Positions 1 through 8,594 of a DNA stretch of 64,000 nt are shown here, one piece after another. This DNA comes from Microbulbifer sp. GL-2 (GTDB lineage: Bacteria > Pseudomonadota > Gammaproteobacteria > Pseudomonadales > Cellvibrionaceae). Within the stretch, counting starts at the first letter, position 1. Every line of letters begins with the position of its first letter. The DNA lies in NCBI RefSeq assembly GCF_007183175.1, contig NZ_AP019807.1, positions 2,834,001-2,898,000 of the forward strand. Reading direction: 5' to 3'. The notes below the pieces were generated by a model that made no database searches, had not been told where the DNA came from, and saw only the letters and a list, made by a program, of their open reading frames with translations. The position numbers and the translations under genes are program-made.

Positions 1-171
1 TCATTTTTTCAAACACTGAAAACTGAGAGTTTTAAAGGATTTAATTTTGAGTCCGTTGAGGAGCTAAGAGCTAACTTAACTTGGTATCTTGATAGGTACT
101 ATAATTTTAAAAGAAGACATGGTTCACTTGGGTTCAAAAGCCCAGATGAATATGAAAGAATGGCCGCATAA
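1..171 (+). mobile_element. IS3-family transposase, C-terminal remnant cut by window edge
   Basis: Frame 1 is open from the first base to a TAA at 169-171 and gives 56 residues. The residues include TLKTESFKGF, YYNFKRRHGSLG and SPDEYERMAA, which match the end of the rve integrase core of IS3-family OrfB transposases. The rest of the gene lies off the window, so completeness cannot be judged. The bases just after it (about 183-205, GGCGTCTACTTTAAGGGGG) look like an IS terminal repeat. The sequence then passes directly into the right half of an attC site, so this IS appears to have landed in an integron recombination site. Confidence 0.75.
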
Positions 172-206
172 GATGAATATAAGGTGGCGTCTACTTTAAG
201 GGGGGA

Positions 207-261
207 GGCTTCTTTCCGCGGCTTCGCCGCTACAAATCTGCCGCTGTTTGCGGCGTTATGT
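207..261 (+). other. attC recombination site, right half only
   Basis: GC-rich inverted sequence ends in GCGGCGTTATGT, the typical right end of a chromosomal-integron attC (cleavage in GTTATG at 255-260). The left half is missing because IS3-like sequence abuts it. It marks the start of the cassette carrying the lipoprotein gene at 284. Confidence 0.55.
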
Positions 262-283
262 TGTTTGCTGGTTCGTACAAAAA

Positions 284-763
284 ATGAAGATAATTAAAAG
301 TGTATTTTTCGGGTTTGTTATGAGTATTCTCGTAGCTTGCTCGATGAAAACAGTAAAATTGACGCACGCTAAAGACCCGGATCTAACAAAAGTATGCCGT
401 AATGCTTTTATTGATTGGCATGCAGCATCTCATATGGTTGATTACTACAATTATAAGTGTGCAGAAAGGGCAATGAAGCAAGGCTATGTGTTAAATGATT
501 CGGATTTTGCTTCTAAGGATTTTGCAATACCAGAGGCACCTTTAGGAGTAAGGTGGAGTGAAGCTACAGCACTCAAAGAGTTGCATTCAGGTAGTATAAC
601 AAGAGAAAAATATGGGTATATTTTAGGGATGCTAGAAATGGAGTATCGTCGAAAAATGTCTGAAGCAAAATCAGATCTCGAATCGGGTAGAATTACCAAA
701 GAAGAGTTCGAAAGCATAAAAAATGAGGCAATCATAGCGTTCTTTGGTACCTCGACAACATAA
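284..763 (+). CDS. Cassette-borne lipoprotein with SHOCT-like C-terminus
   Basis: Predicted outer-membrane or periplasmic lipoprotein of 159 residues, function unknown. The ATG at 284 is preferred over the upstream start at 248 because it gives a clean lipoprotein signal: MKIIK, a hydrophobic stretch, then the lipobox LVAC with Cys20. The C-terminal third (SDLESGRITKEEFESIKNEA) resembles the short helical SHOCT oligomerisation motif. The TAA at 761-763 lies inside the left end of the following attC, the usual cassette arrangement. The gene sits between attC halves at 255 and 758, so it is an integron cassette gene. No catalytic motif is visible. Confidence 0.7.
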   Translation: MKIIKSVFFGFVMSILVACSMKTVKLTHAKDPDLTKVCRNAFIDWHAASHMVDYYNYKCAERAMKQGYVLNDSDFASKDFAIPEAPLGVRWSEATALKELHSGSITREKYGYILGMLEMEYRRKMSEAKSDLESGRITKEEFESIKNEAIIAFFGTSTT

Positions 764-875
764 CAAGGCACTGCAGCCGACAGCTTACTTTGTGCACCTT
801 TTGCGCGGTCGCTGTCGCTCCCATTTTCGCGCAAAAGGCGCACAAAGTAAGCTGCGGCTGAGCGCGGCGTTATGC
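758..875 (+). other. Complete attC site with long hairpin
   Basis: The left core ACATAAC (758-764) and right core GTTATGC (869-875) bracket a long imperfect palindrome. The inner arms CAGCTTACTTTGTGC and GCACAAAGTAAGCTG, plus CTTTTGCGC and GCGCAAAAG, can form a stem of about 26 bp. Outer CTGCAGCCG and CGGCTGAGCG also pair partly. Size and shape fit a Vibrio/Microbulbifer-type chromosomal attC. Confidence 0.8.
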
Positions 876-900
876 ATCTAAGTGAACCAAGGACTCATAA

Positions 901-1191
901 GTGCTTTTAGTCTTCGCTTTACTGATTCAGATAGTCTTCTTAGGTCCTGCGTTGTTGGTGTGGTCGTTATTTAAGTGGTTCCGACCAAATCAATTTGGGG
1001 TTAACCCATATCTTGCTACATTGGGCTGCTTCATTATTGGCGTAGCAGCCACTTTTGCACTGAACTTAGAGTTTGAGGCAGGCTTGTTTGGTGGCATTAT
1101 CTACTTTGGTGTGATTACATTTGTGCTTAGTATTGCCAGTTGTATAGTTTGGTTTTTGTACAGAGTACTTCGAGCACGGTCTAATGCATAA
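901..1191 (+). CDS. Small cassette-borne membrane protein
   Basis: A 96-residue very hydrophobic protein with about three predicted membrane segments (residues about 2-22, 38-55 and 62-88), separated by KWFRPNQ and basic residues. It ends in a basic tail, RVLRARSNA. It starts with GTG, 25 bases after the attC right core at 869-875. Its TAA (1189-1191) lies in the left core of the next attC (GCATAAC). It is therefore a single-gene integron cassette. No known family is recognised. Confidence 0.65.
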   Translation: MLLVFALLIQIVFLGPALLVWSLFKWFRPNQFGVNPYLATLGCFIIGVAATFALNLEFEAGLFGGIIYFGVITFVLSIASCIVWFLYRVLRARSNA

Positions 1192-1691
1192 CAAGTGACT
1201 ATGGTTCTTCGTCAAGCTTTTAAGCCATATTTTCATCCCAGTATGTGTTGTTTTTTACCATCGTATTCAGAATGGTAAGTTGCTTTCTCATACATGCAAT
1301 GAGGGCCACTTTCTTAGGCTTGCCAGCGTCGACTAAGCGTTTATACATTGGCTTTAATTTAGGATGGCACTGGATGGCCGACATGATGGAAACAAACAGA
1401 ACTGTGCGTACGCGATGCCTTCCGCCTCGAATATATCTCTTGCCCTGGAAGCTGCCGCTATCGCGGTTCATTGGGGCGATACCAACGAGTGCAGCAATCT
1501 CTTTTCTGTTCAGTTTTCCCAATTCAGGTAGTTCGCTCATTAGGGTGTAGGTCAATACATTTCCGACCCCTTTAGCACCTAACAATAGGTCACGTTTTTG
1601 TCGCCACTCGGCAATATTGCTAACGAGTTTATCCAGTTGCTTGTCGATTACTTCTAACTCTTTTTTGATGGCTTTCAATATGGCTTGGTTT
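1192..1691 (-). mobile_element. IS110/IS1111-type transposase, C-terminal fragment in attC
   Basis: The minus-strand frame 1220-1678, open back to about 1691, encodes the C-terminal transposase_20 half of an IS110-group transposase. Markers are GVGNVLTYTLMSELPELG, then ALVGIAPMNRDSG, RYIRGGRHRVR and KKVALIACMRKQLTILN. The DEDD catalytic N-terminal half is missing, so the copy is dead. The 3' flank follows TAACAAG of an attC left core directly, and the attC right half is absent nearby. A second, nearly identical copy lies at 39.77-40.38 kb with the same TAACAAGTGACTATGGTT junction. This fits the attC-targeting subgroup of IS1111 elements. Confidence 0.8.
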
Positions 1692-2123
1692 CAAGTAATA
1701 ACTGCAACCCCTTTATGCTGCTAGCAGATCATCTTGCAGCCCCATAAATAATTCATTCGGTGATCTTTCATGGAGGAAAGAAAACTAGGTGGTAATGCCG
1801 GTATTTACTCTAGTTCTATAGGTGAGGCAATTAGGCATATGTATGACGCAATTAATAGTTAACTTGATCAATGAAGAGTTGATTTATGATATGTAATCTT
1901 ATTTCACTATAAGGGTTTCAAATTTTATTTGCTGGTTTTTTGGGGTGAAATTATTTAGGGGTATCCCATTAAAAATTTAAACCTCGTGATTTTATTTGCT
2001 AATGGTGGGGTAGGGTCTGTTTTCGAAGTGGATTGTAATGAATAAAATTAAGATTTTTAATTAGATATATTTAGGTGCATAAGTGACCTGAAGGTTTTTA
2101 TGTCTAGTGTGCACTGAGTGCTT
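1692..2123. other. Intergenic, AT-rich, no supported gene
   Basis: A 430-base stretch between the IS fragment and the phosphatase gene. It has a 30-codon plus-strand reading frame at 1770-1862 (MEERKLGGNAG...) with no recognisable family, and otherwise many stops. It is probably decayed cassette or IS sequence. Confidence 0.4.
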
Positions 2124-2672
2124 TTATAGAATGTGGCTTCTTTTTTCACTACCAAGTTGTACCAAATGCAACTTGGTGCCATCATTCTTTAGTTCAGTGA
2201 TGGAGGCGTAATCTGGATGAAACTGCTGAACTCTATTATTTTCGCGCAGTTGAGCCACTATTGAGTTGATTACCATGAAGTGGCAATAGATGATAGTGTC
2301 CTCATTTATATTTAGTAAGTAATTAAAAATACGATTGCGCCATTCTACTTGTGGGCTATCATTTAAACTCCACTCTTGATTCAAAAGTGAACGTATCCAT
2401 GAGGGTCGTTGATTAGATGGTATTCCCTTTGGGGTTGGAATTTCAGTGACGCAATTTATAATTTCGATATGAGAGCCCCAGTTAAGCGCTAGAGGCTCAG
2501 CTGTTTGTTTGGCGCGTAATTTCGGACTGCTAATAATTTTAAGCTTCTCTTTTTGTGATAATTTGTATGCAAGGTCTTGGGCTTGCCTTCTCCCCAGTTT
2601 GGTGAGGGGTGGGTCAAGAAAGTGTTCTCCTTTGGCTGCTTCTCCATGACGGGCGAGTAAAATTTTTGTCAT
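2124..2672 (-). CDS. Histidine phosphatase family protein (SixA/PGM-like)
   Basis: A cytosolic phosphohydrolase of the phosphoglycerate-mutase/SixA superfamily, 182 residues. The catalytic RHG (ARHGEAAKG) is near residue 8. The PLTKLGRRQAQDLA helix and the SSPKLRAKQTAEPL segment with the second active-site Arg follow. The second His motif is variant: YCHFMVIN replaces the usual HGG or HSG, so the substrate is uncertain. It lies 12 bases downstream of the carboxylesterase gene on the same strand, so the two are probably cotranscribed. Confidence 0.8.
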   Translation of the reverse strand: MTKILLARHGEAAKGEHFLDPPLTKLGRRQAQDLAYKLSQKEKLKIISSPKLRAKQTAEPLALNWGSHIEIINCVTEIPTPKGIPSNQRPSWIRSLLNQEWSLNDSPQVEWRNRIFNYLLNINEDTIIYCHFMVINSIVAQLRENNRVQQFHPDYASITELKNDGTKLHLVQLGSEKRSHIL

Positions 2673-2684
2673 TTTAATTCCGTG

Positions 2685-4256
2685 TTAAAGGTACTGATTT
2701 AGTACTTGATTTGGTATATCTTGCCATAAAGATAAAAGTTCTTCTGCATTGAAATTTGTGAGGTGTGGATGGGAGCCTATACACTGGCTATATTTCTCTG
2801 CAAAGATTGTCCAGGTGTGACCGGGGTTTCCATCTTCAGCAAAATTTAACCAAGCTTCCTGCATGCTTTTGCTTAGCGTATGAGGTTCCTTTTCACTGCG
2901 ATAGAGTTCCTTTAATGATGCTTCCCCATGGGTTCCAAAAACGTAGGCAACTTCAGCAGCATGACATGCACCAAGTAAAGGTTGCGACGCTAGTGGTTGC
3001 GTAAAATGATAATGGTAGCTTTCCCCTTGATACTTTTCCAGATACCTCAGTCCGGGCAAGGTAAAAACCATGTCAGTCAGCATTAAATTCCAGGTTTTGC
3101 TCCATTCAGACCATGGGCTGCTTTTGTATTTTGATGCTTTGTGGTAATAAAATTTAATGATTGGTTTTAGAGTGTTTTCTTGTAGTAACCACTCTAAATT
3201 TTTACAAATTTTTTGATAGTTTAAATCATAGCTTTCAGGGTTTGTGACGCTAAATAAATTCCATTCTTCCAGATTGCTGCCTAAAAGCAGTTTATGTTTT
3301 ATTTCTATATGTGGTCTCGATGAGGTTGAACTCTTATTTTTCAGTATTTTATTATCAATTACTGGCTTGAATGGTAGTTGTCCCCAGGTTTTGGACATTC
3401 TCGGATCATTAATTATTTCTTTTTGAGCTTGCAATAAGGATTTTGTTGGGCAATTTTTAATTGGTTTTCCTTTGCAAATCTTATCCAAGTGCTCAAGGAA
3501 GGCTAATGCCATATTGTTAGCCCGAGGGATAGAGTGAGTTGCGCCGGGGTGGCCGCTTTGTATGATGGCTCTAGAATATAAAGTACGATAATCAGACATC
3601 TCCAAAAGAGAAATAATGCTCATTGCCCCTGCTGATTCTCCAAAAAGTGTAATGTTTTCTGCATTGCCACCGAAAGCGGAAATATTTTTCTTTACCCACT
3701 TGAGTGCAGCAATTTGATCCAGTAACCCCTCATTGCCTGTCGAGGGTAAATCAGATACATCTTTAAGCCTTAAAAAACCTAGAGCACCTAGCCGATAATT
3801 GAATGTCACAATTATGGCCCTATTGCTTGATGCAAGGTGGCGACCATTGTAGATATCCTGGCAACCTGAACCCATGTAAAAGGCGCCACCATGTATCCAC
3901 AGCATTACCGGCAGCTTATGGTTTGGGGTGATAGGTGGTGAGAATATATTTAAATAAAGACATTCTTCACGATCTGGTACTTCTCCATTTTGTCCTCTGA
4001 CCTCCATTAATGCGGATGAATTTTGTGCAGCAGGCATTCCAAATTTATCTGCAAAAAATGGTGAGCTCCAGGCTGGAGTCTCTTCAGGCGGCTTCCAACG
4101 GAGTTCACCAATTGGCGGACGAGCATACGGAATTCCCAGAAATTTGTAAGTACCGGATTCTGAATCTATTTCTCCAAAAATAGGCCCGGCAGGAGTATCA
4201 ATAACTGGCGTTATTTTTTCATTTCTGTGCTTTCCGATGCCTGGGGCTGTATCCAT
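2685..4256 (-). CDS. Type-B carboxylesterase/lipase family protein
   Basis: A 523-residue alpha/beta hydrolase of the carboxylesterase type-B family, hydrolysing carboxylic esters. The sequence shows the family start (TPAGPIFGEI, FLGIPYARPPIGELRW), ECLYLNIFSP, the oxyanion-hole MLWIHGGAFYMGSG and the nucleophile elbow FGESAGAMS (Ser about 208). It also has a C-terminal His context, CHAAEVAYVFG. No signal peptide is evident at the chosen ATG, so a cytosolic location is likely. Length is normal for bacterial members. It forms a two-gene operon with the histidine phosphatase downstream. Natural substrate cannot be read from sequence. Confidence 0.88.
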   Translation of the reverse strand: MDTAPGIGKHRNEKITPVIDTPAGPIFGEIDSESGTYKFLGIPYARPPIGELRWKPPEETPAWSSPFFADKFGMPAAQNSSALMEVRGQNGEVPDREECLYLNIFSPPITPNHKLPVMLWIHGGAFYMGSGCQDIYNGRHLASSNRAIIVTFNYRLGALGFLRLKDVSDLPSTGNEGLLDQIAALKWVKKNISAFGGNAENITLFGESAGAMSIISLLEMSDYRTLYSRAIIQSGHPGATHSIPRANNMALAFLEHLDKICKGKPIKNCPTKSLLQAQKEIINDPRMSKTWGQLPFKPVIDNKILKNKSSTSSRPHIEIKHKLLLGSNLEEWNLFSVTNPESYDLNYQKICKNLEWLLQENTLKPIIKFYYHKASKYKSSPWSEWSKTWNLMLTDMVFTLPGLRYLEKYQGESYHYHFTQPLASQPLLGACHAAEVAYVFGTHGEASLKELYRSEKEPHTLSKSMQEAWLNFAEDGNPGHTWTIFAEKYSQCIGSHPHLTNFNAEELLSLWQDIPNQVLNQYL

Positions 4257-4525
4257 AGGTATATTTTCCTACTCAGAAAGTTATGAAAATACGGGTTCGA
4301 TGAAAATTGTTACTGGGAGCAGGCTTGAAATCATTTTAATTTACGTCCATACAAAAAGAGTCTGTCGAAAAAATTTGGCGCAGTTATTTTCTGGAGGGAT
4401 CCTGGTAAGGAAATGCATTGGTGAATCTAGTCACGGATGAGCTCAAGGTGTGGTATTTGCCGTCTTTTAGCTCAGGCCATGAACAGTGTATTTAGGAAGT
4501 TACACCGTTTGAAGTTGGTGAGAGC

Positions 4526-7012
4526 ATGAATGTAAAAACCTTTGATAAGTCTACAGGCTTGATAACTGAGGAACCGCTGGATAGCTTGCAGTTAACCAGT
4601 ACCGGTCTAATTGAATTACCCGTAGATCCAGATGAGATAGCCTCATTCTCCCAAGAAGGGAGTGACCTTGTAATTGTCCTAAAGTCAGGTCAAATTCTTA
4701 CTTTTTCTGGTTTCTATCTTGAAGACTCAGATGGAGACCACAGTGAATTGGCCGTCACTGGAGGTGCTGAGCCTTTATTCCTTGCTGCATCAGGGGGACT
4801 GATACCAGCTTTCACAGTTGCTGGTGGTCCTGCCGGTGCACCTCCTCCACCTCCCGCCTCGACATTTCCCTGGTTTGTACCTGCGCTGATTGCTCTTGGT
4901 GTTGTTGCTATCGCAATATCTTCAAATGATGACAGCAATGGTGGGGGAGGATTTGTGCCGCCAGATTCAGATGCTGACGCAGATTCGGATGCGGACGCAG
5001 ATGCTGACGCGGATGCGGATGCGGATGCCGACGCGGATGCGGATGCCGACGCGGATGCCGATGCCGATGCGGATGCGGATGCGGACGCCGATGCCGATGC
5101 CGATGCGGATGCGGATGCGGATGCGGATGCGGATGCGGATGCGGACGCCGATGCGGATGCCGATGCGGACGCTGATGCCGATGCCGATGCCGATGCGGAC
5201 GCCGATGCGGATGCGGATGCGGACGCCGATGCGGATGCCGATGCGGACGCTGATGCCGATGCGGACGCTGACGCGGATGCCGATGCCGATGCGGACGCTG
5301 ACGCGGATGCCGATGCCGATGCCGATGCTGATGCCGATGCCGATGCCGATGCCGATGCCGATGCCGATGCCGATGCTGATGCCGATGCTGATGCGGATGC
5401 GGATGCGGATGCGGATGCGGATGCGGATGCGGATGCGGATGCGGATGCCGATGCGGATGCGGACGCCGATGCGGACGCTGATGCCGATGCGGATGCGGAC
5501 GCTGACGCTGACGCTGACGCGGATGCCGATGCCGATGCCGATGCCGATGCCGATGCCGATGCCGATGCGGATGCCGATGCGGACGCTGACGCGGATGCGG
5601 ATGCCGATGCCGATGCCGATGCGGATGCGGATGCCGATGCTGATGCTGATGCGGATGCCGATGCCGATGCCGATGCCGATGCCGATGCCGATGCGGACGC
5701 CGATGCGGACGCTGATGCGGATGCCGATGCCGATGCGGATGCGGACGCTGACGCGGATGCCGATGCGGACGCGGATGCCGATGCGGACGCTGATGCGGAT
5801 GCCGATGCCGATGCGGACGCCGATGCGGACGCCGATGCGGACGCCGATGCCGATGCCGATGCCGATGCGGACGCTGATGCTGATGCTGATGCTGATGCTG
5901 ATGCTGATGCTGATGCTGATGCTGATGCTGATGCGGATGCGGATGCGGATGCGGATGCGGATGCCGATGCCGATGCCGATGCGGACGCCGATGCCGATGC
6001 GGACGCCGATGCGGATGCCGATGCGGATGCCGATGCGGATGCGGATGCCGATGCTGATGCCGATGCGGACGCTGATGCTGATGCTGATGCGGACGCCGAT
6101 GCTGATGCCGATGCCGATGCTGATGCCGATGCCGATGCCGATGCCGATGCCGATGCGGACGCCGATGCGGACGCTGATGCTGATGCGGACGCCGATGCCG
6201 ATGCGGACGCCGATGCGGATGCTGATGCTGATGCTGATGCTGATGCCGATGCCGATGCCGATGCCGATGCCGATGCCGATGCCGATGCCGATGCCGATGC
6301 CGATGCGGATGCGGATGCGGATGCGGATGCGGATGCCGATGCGGATGCGGATGCTGATTGCGATGCTGATGCTGATGCTGATGCTGATGCGGACGCCGAT
6401 GCCGATGCCGATGCGGATGCCGATGCGGATGCTGATGCTGATGCTGATGCTGATGCGGACGCCGATGCCGATTGTGATGATGATGTCGGTGGTCAGCTAC
6501 CGCCGGGGTTCCCGGATTTGGAGATAGATATCGACATTGATGAGATCATTTCCTTGGAGGCGATCGAGATTCCCAGTGTGTTTGAAGATTATCTGAACAC
6601 AGTTGGTTTTGGTGGCGATCCAGATAGTAGTGAGGTTATGAGCACTTCAGATTTATCCGATACCTCTGCAGAACTCAGTACGAGCCAATTGGCTGAGCTC
6701 GAGTTGGACTTCATTGATAGTGGCGTTGACAACTACTACCAGGAGTTCCTTACCGCGGAGGGCTTGGCAGAGTTTGCCAATGACTATCAACAGTTCGACA
6801 CAGTGGAAAATCCAACACTTGAGGAGTTAATTGAATCGGGTGAGCGTGACATTCAGTTGTTTGAACTTAACCTTGCAGACGATATATCTGGAGTGTCGAT
6901 GAGCCAAATCTCGATAACTGATGAGGATTCACACTCTGATTTGGATAACTCTGCCGTCATTGAAGATCCAATGGGAGATCTGTGGCAGCAAAATGGCTTT
7001 AGTGATACTTGA
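4526..7012 (+). CDS. BapA-prefix surface protein with ~500-residue poly(Asp-Ala) tract
   Basis: 828 residues. Residues 1-100 resemble the BapA/LapF-type prefix domain at the N-terminus of type-I-secreted biofilm adhesins (LIELPVDPDEIASFSQEGSD, LVIVLKSGQ). A PPPPP hinge (about 106-110) and a hydrophobic segment WFVPALIALGVVAIAIS (116-132) follow. Residues 147-650 are an almost uninterrupted Asp-Ala dipeptide repeat with Ser at the start and two Cys (612, 650). Residues 651-828 are acidic and non-repetitive and may carry the secretion signal; no RTX nonapeptides are present. The exporter genes follow after a terminator, so this is the likely substrate. Role (adhesin, cation-binding matrix, ice or surface interaction) is inference. 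A (DA)n array this long is unusual. Confidence 0.82.
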   Translation: MNVKTFDKSTGLITEEPLDSLQLTSTGLIELPVDPDEIASFSQEGSDLVIVLKSGQILTFSGFYLEDSDGDHSELAVTGGAEPLFLAASGGLIPAFTVAGGPAGAPPPPPASTFPWFVPALIALGVVAIAISSNDDSNGGGGFVPPDSDADADSDADADADADADADADADADADADADADADADADADADADADADADADADADADADADADADADADADADADADADADADADADADADADADADADADADADADADADADADADADADADADADADADADADADADADADADADADADADADADADADADADADADADADADADADADADADADADADADADADADADADADADADADADADADADADADADADADADADADADADADADADADADADADADADADADADADADADADADADADADADADADADADADADADADADADADADADADADADADADADADADADADADADADADADADADADADADADADADADADADADADADADADADADADADADADADADADADADADADADADADADADADADADADADADADADADADADADADADADADADADADADADADADADADADADADCDADADADADADADADADADADADADADADADADADADCDDDVGGQLPPGFPDLEIDIDIDEIISLEAIEIPSVFEDYLNTVGFGGDPDSSEVMSTSDLSDTSAELSTSQLAELELDFIDSGVDNYYQEFLTAEGLAEFANDYQQFDTVENPTLEELIESGERDIQLFELNLADDISGVSMSQISITDEDSHSDLDNSAVIEDPMGDLWQQNGFSDT
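4964..6475 (+). repeat. Hexanucleotide GAYGCN tandem array (about 252 units)
   Basis: 1512 bases of GAY-GCN codon pairs. Aspartate codons are GAT or GAC; alanine codons are mostly GCG, GCC and GCT. Long homogeneous runs such as (GATGCT)n at 5875-5930, (GATGCC)n near 6245-6302 and (GATGCG)n near 5390-5445 indicate recent slippage or unequal exchange, because synonymous sites have not diverged. All changes are multiples of six, so the frame is kept. Two GCN codons have become TGC/TGT (6359, 6473). Confidence 0.95.
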
Positions 7013-7033
7013 GGCTAAAATCTAAAATCAACA

Positions 7034-7066
7034 GAAAAACCGGGCCAAAAGGCCCGGTTTTTTTTG
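7034..7066 (+). terminator. Rho-independent terminator after the Asp-Ala gene
   Basis: AACCGGGCC - AAAA - GGCCCGGTT followed by eight T: a perfect 9-bp GC-rich stem 24 bases after the stop of the repeat protein. It separates the substrate gene from the exporter genes, so the substrate may be made at a different level than the exporter. Confidence 0.93.
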
Positions 7067-7163
7067 GGCTAAACTCTAGTTAGACGCCCTAAAAGTCTTG
7101 CGTATACGGAGTTACTTATTTAAACGCAAGGTCAATAAAGCCTTTTATGAAAAATGTGAGAAC

Positions 7164-8594
7164 ATGGACGTATTCAAGCGATTGGCATTTTTTACACTTC
7201 TTCTTCCTATCAGCTTTTGCTCTCAGGTAATTGGCGAAGAAGTATTTATCAATTCCAAGCCTGTTAAAGCAATAAATACAGGGAGCATAGAGTCTGGGAC
7301 TAAAAAACGTCCTCGACAAATCTCATATCGTGACTATGAAGATGAGATTGCTCAAAGTGAGCTCAGCATGTTTGATGCGGTACACAGAGCCGTTGGTTGG
7401 CATCCACTAATAGCTGAATCTATCGGTAGCCTGTATCAGCAAAGACAGGGAGTAAAGGCTGCTCGATCTGCCTACTTCCCTCAGCTGAGTGCAGGAATTG
7501 TTGCTGGCGAAGATACTGAGTACAAACGGGAAGGTGATGGGCATGCAATTCAGTTGAATGTGTCTCAAATGCTATTTGATTTTGGCAAGGTTTCCAGTGG
7601 CGTCAGACAAGCTAAAGCGAATGTCCGGCGATCACAGGCTCAGGTATTGCAGTCGATTGATGAAGTGGCCAAGCAAACGGCAAAAGCCACTATTGAAGTG
7701 CAGCGCTATCAGGCTTTACTGGAAAGCTCTGAAGAGCAGATAGAAGGAGTATCAGCTATCGCCAACCTTGTACAAATCCGAAAAGAGCGGGGGGCTAGTT
7801 CAAGGTCAGATGTTTTACAGGCACAGTCTCGTATTAATGCAGCTCAAGCCTCCAAGCACCAGGTGGAAGCCCTTTTGCAAAGGTGGAGGAGCACACTACA
7901 GAATTTGACTGGCTTACAGTCCAAGTTCAGGGTTTCTATGTCGGTTCCAGAGGATGTCGCCCAAGCCTGTGATGTGCAGTCCTTTGATTTACTCTCAGTT
8001 CCGGGTGTGCTTATTGCTGAAGCATATAGAGCAGAGGCAATGGCTCGTCTAGATCAGTCCAAGGCAAATGCCTGGCCAACATTTTCTTTAGATGCCAATG
8101 TCAATCAGTACCTTGACCAGGACTACGTTGATGCCAATGCATTTGACGAGCAGGAAAGTGCCATTTTCTTTAATGTATCCATGCCTATCTATCAGGGCGG
8201 TAGGGTTTCAGCCGGAAAAGAGGGAGCAGGTTATGCATTGTTGTCCGCAGATGCAGCAAAAGATACAGCTCAGCTGCTGACTATACAAAAATACCAAGAG
8301 GCCCAGGAAGAAGCTGCTGGGCTTATGAGAAGCCTTACTACCCTGAACTATAGAGAGAGCGCTATTGCCGAGACTCGAGACTTATACAAACAGCAATATT
8401 CGGTGCTGGGCACTCGTACACTAATTGACCTGCTCAACGCGGAGCAGGAACTGCACCTGGCGCGAATTGAAAAAAATAATACAATTTATGATCTCCACCT
8501 CCTAAAGATAGATTGTTTGTATAGTCGTGGTGGTTTACGTAATGCATTTAGTCTTGATGGAAGGCAAATACAAGGTGTGGAGGTCCTTCCTTGA
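7164..8594 (+). CDS. TolC-family outer-membrane channel of a type I secretion system
   Basis: Outer-membrane efflux/secretion channel (about 476 residues) of the TolC family, expected to form the exit duct for the Asp-Ala protein. ATG 7164 is chosen because it gives a signal peptide (MDVFKR, hydrophobic LAFFTLLLPISF) after GTGAG; an upstream in-frame TTG at 7098 adds a non-signal basic tail. Family features include FDAVHRAVGWHPLI, RSAYFPQLSAG, the MLFDFGKV segment and a repeated second half with ANAWPTFSLDANVNQ and MPIYQGGRVSAG. TLIDLLNAEQELHLAR comes near the end. The stop overlaps the TTG start of the ABC transporter gene (TTGA), showing translational coupling. Confidence 0.88.
   Translation: MDVFKRLAFFTLLLPISFCSQVIGEEVFINSKPVKAINTGSIESGTKKRPRQISYRDYEDEIAQSELSMFDAVHRAVGWHPLIAESIGSLYQQRQGVKAARSAYFPQLSAGIVAGEDTEYKREGDGHAIQLNVSQMLFDFGKVSSGVRQAKANVRRSQAQVLQSIDEVAKQTAKATIEVQRYQALLESSEEQIEGVSAIANLVQIRKERGASSRSDVLQAQSRINAAQASKHQVEALLQRWRSTLQNLTGLQSKFRVSMSVPEDVAQACDVQSFDLLSVPGVLIAEAYRAEAMARLDQSKANAWPTFSLDANVNQYLDQDYVDANAFDEQESAIFFNVSMPIYQGGRVSAGKEGAGYALLSADAAKDTAQLLTIQKYQEAQEEAAGLMRSLTTLNYRESAIAETRDLYKQQYSVLGTRTLIDLLNAEQELHLARIEKNNTIYDLHLLKIDCLYSRGGLRNAFSLDGRQIQGVEVLP

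Noticed and set aside
484..843. Minus-strand frame across the lipoprotein gene and attC
   Set aside because: Antisense to a supported gene and runs through the attC hairpin.
4964..6475. CRISPR-like repeat array
   Set aside because: Units are 6 bases without spacers and lie inside an open frame.
4890..6527. 545-codon frame rich in Met-Arg-Met-Pro within the repeat
   Set aside because: A shadow frame: the hexanucleotide unit is free of stops in this offset. It has no ribosome site, and the Asp-Ala frame joins sensible flanking domains.
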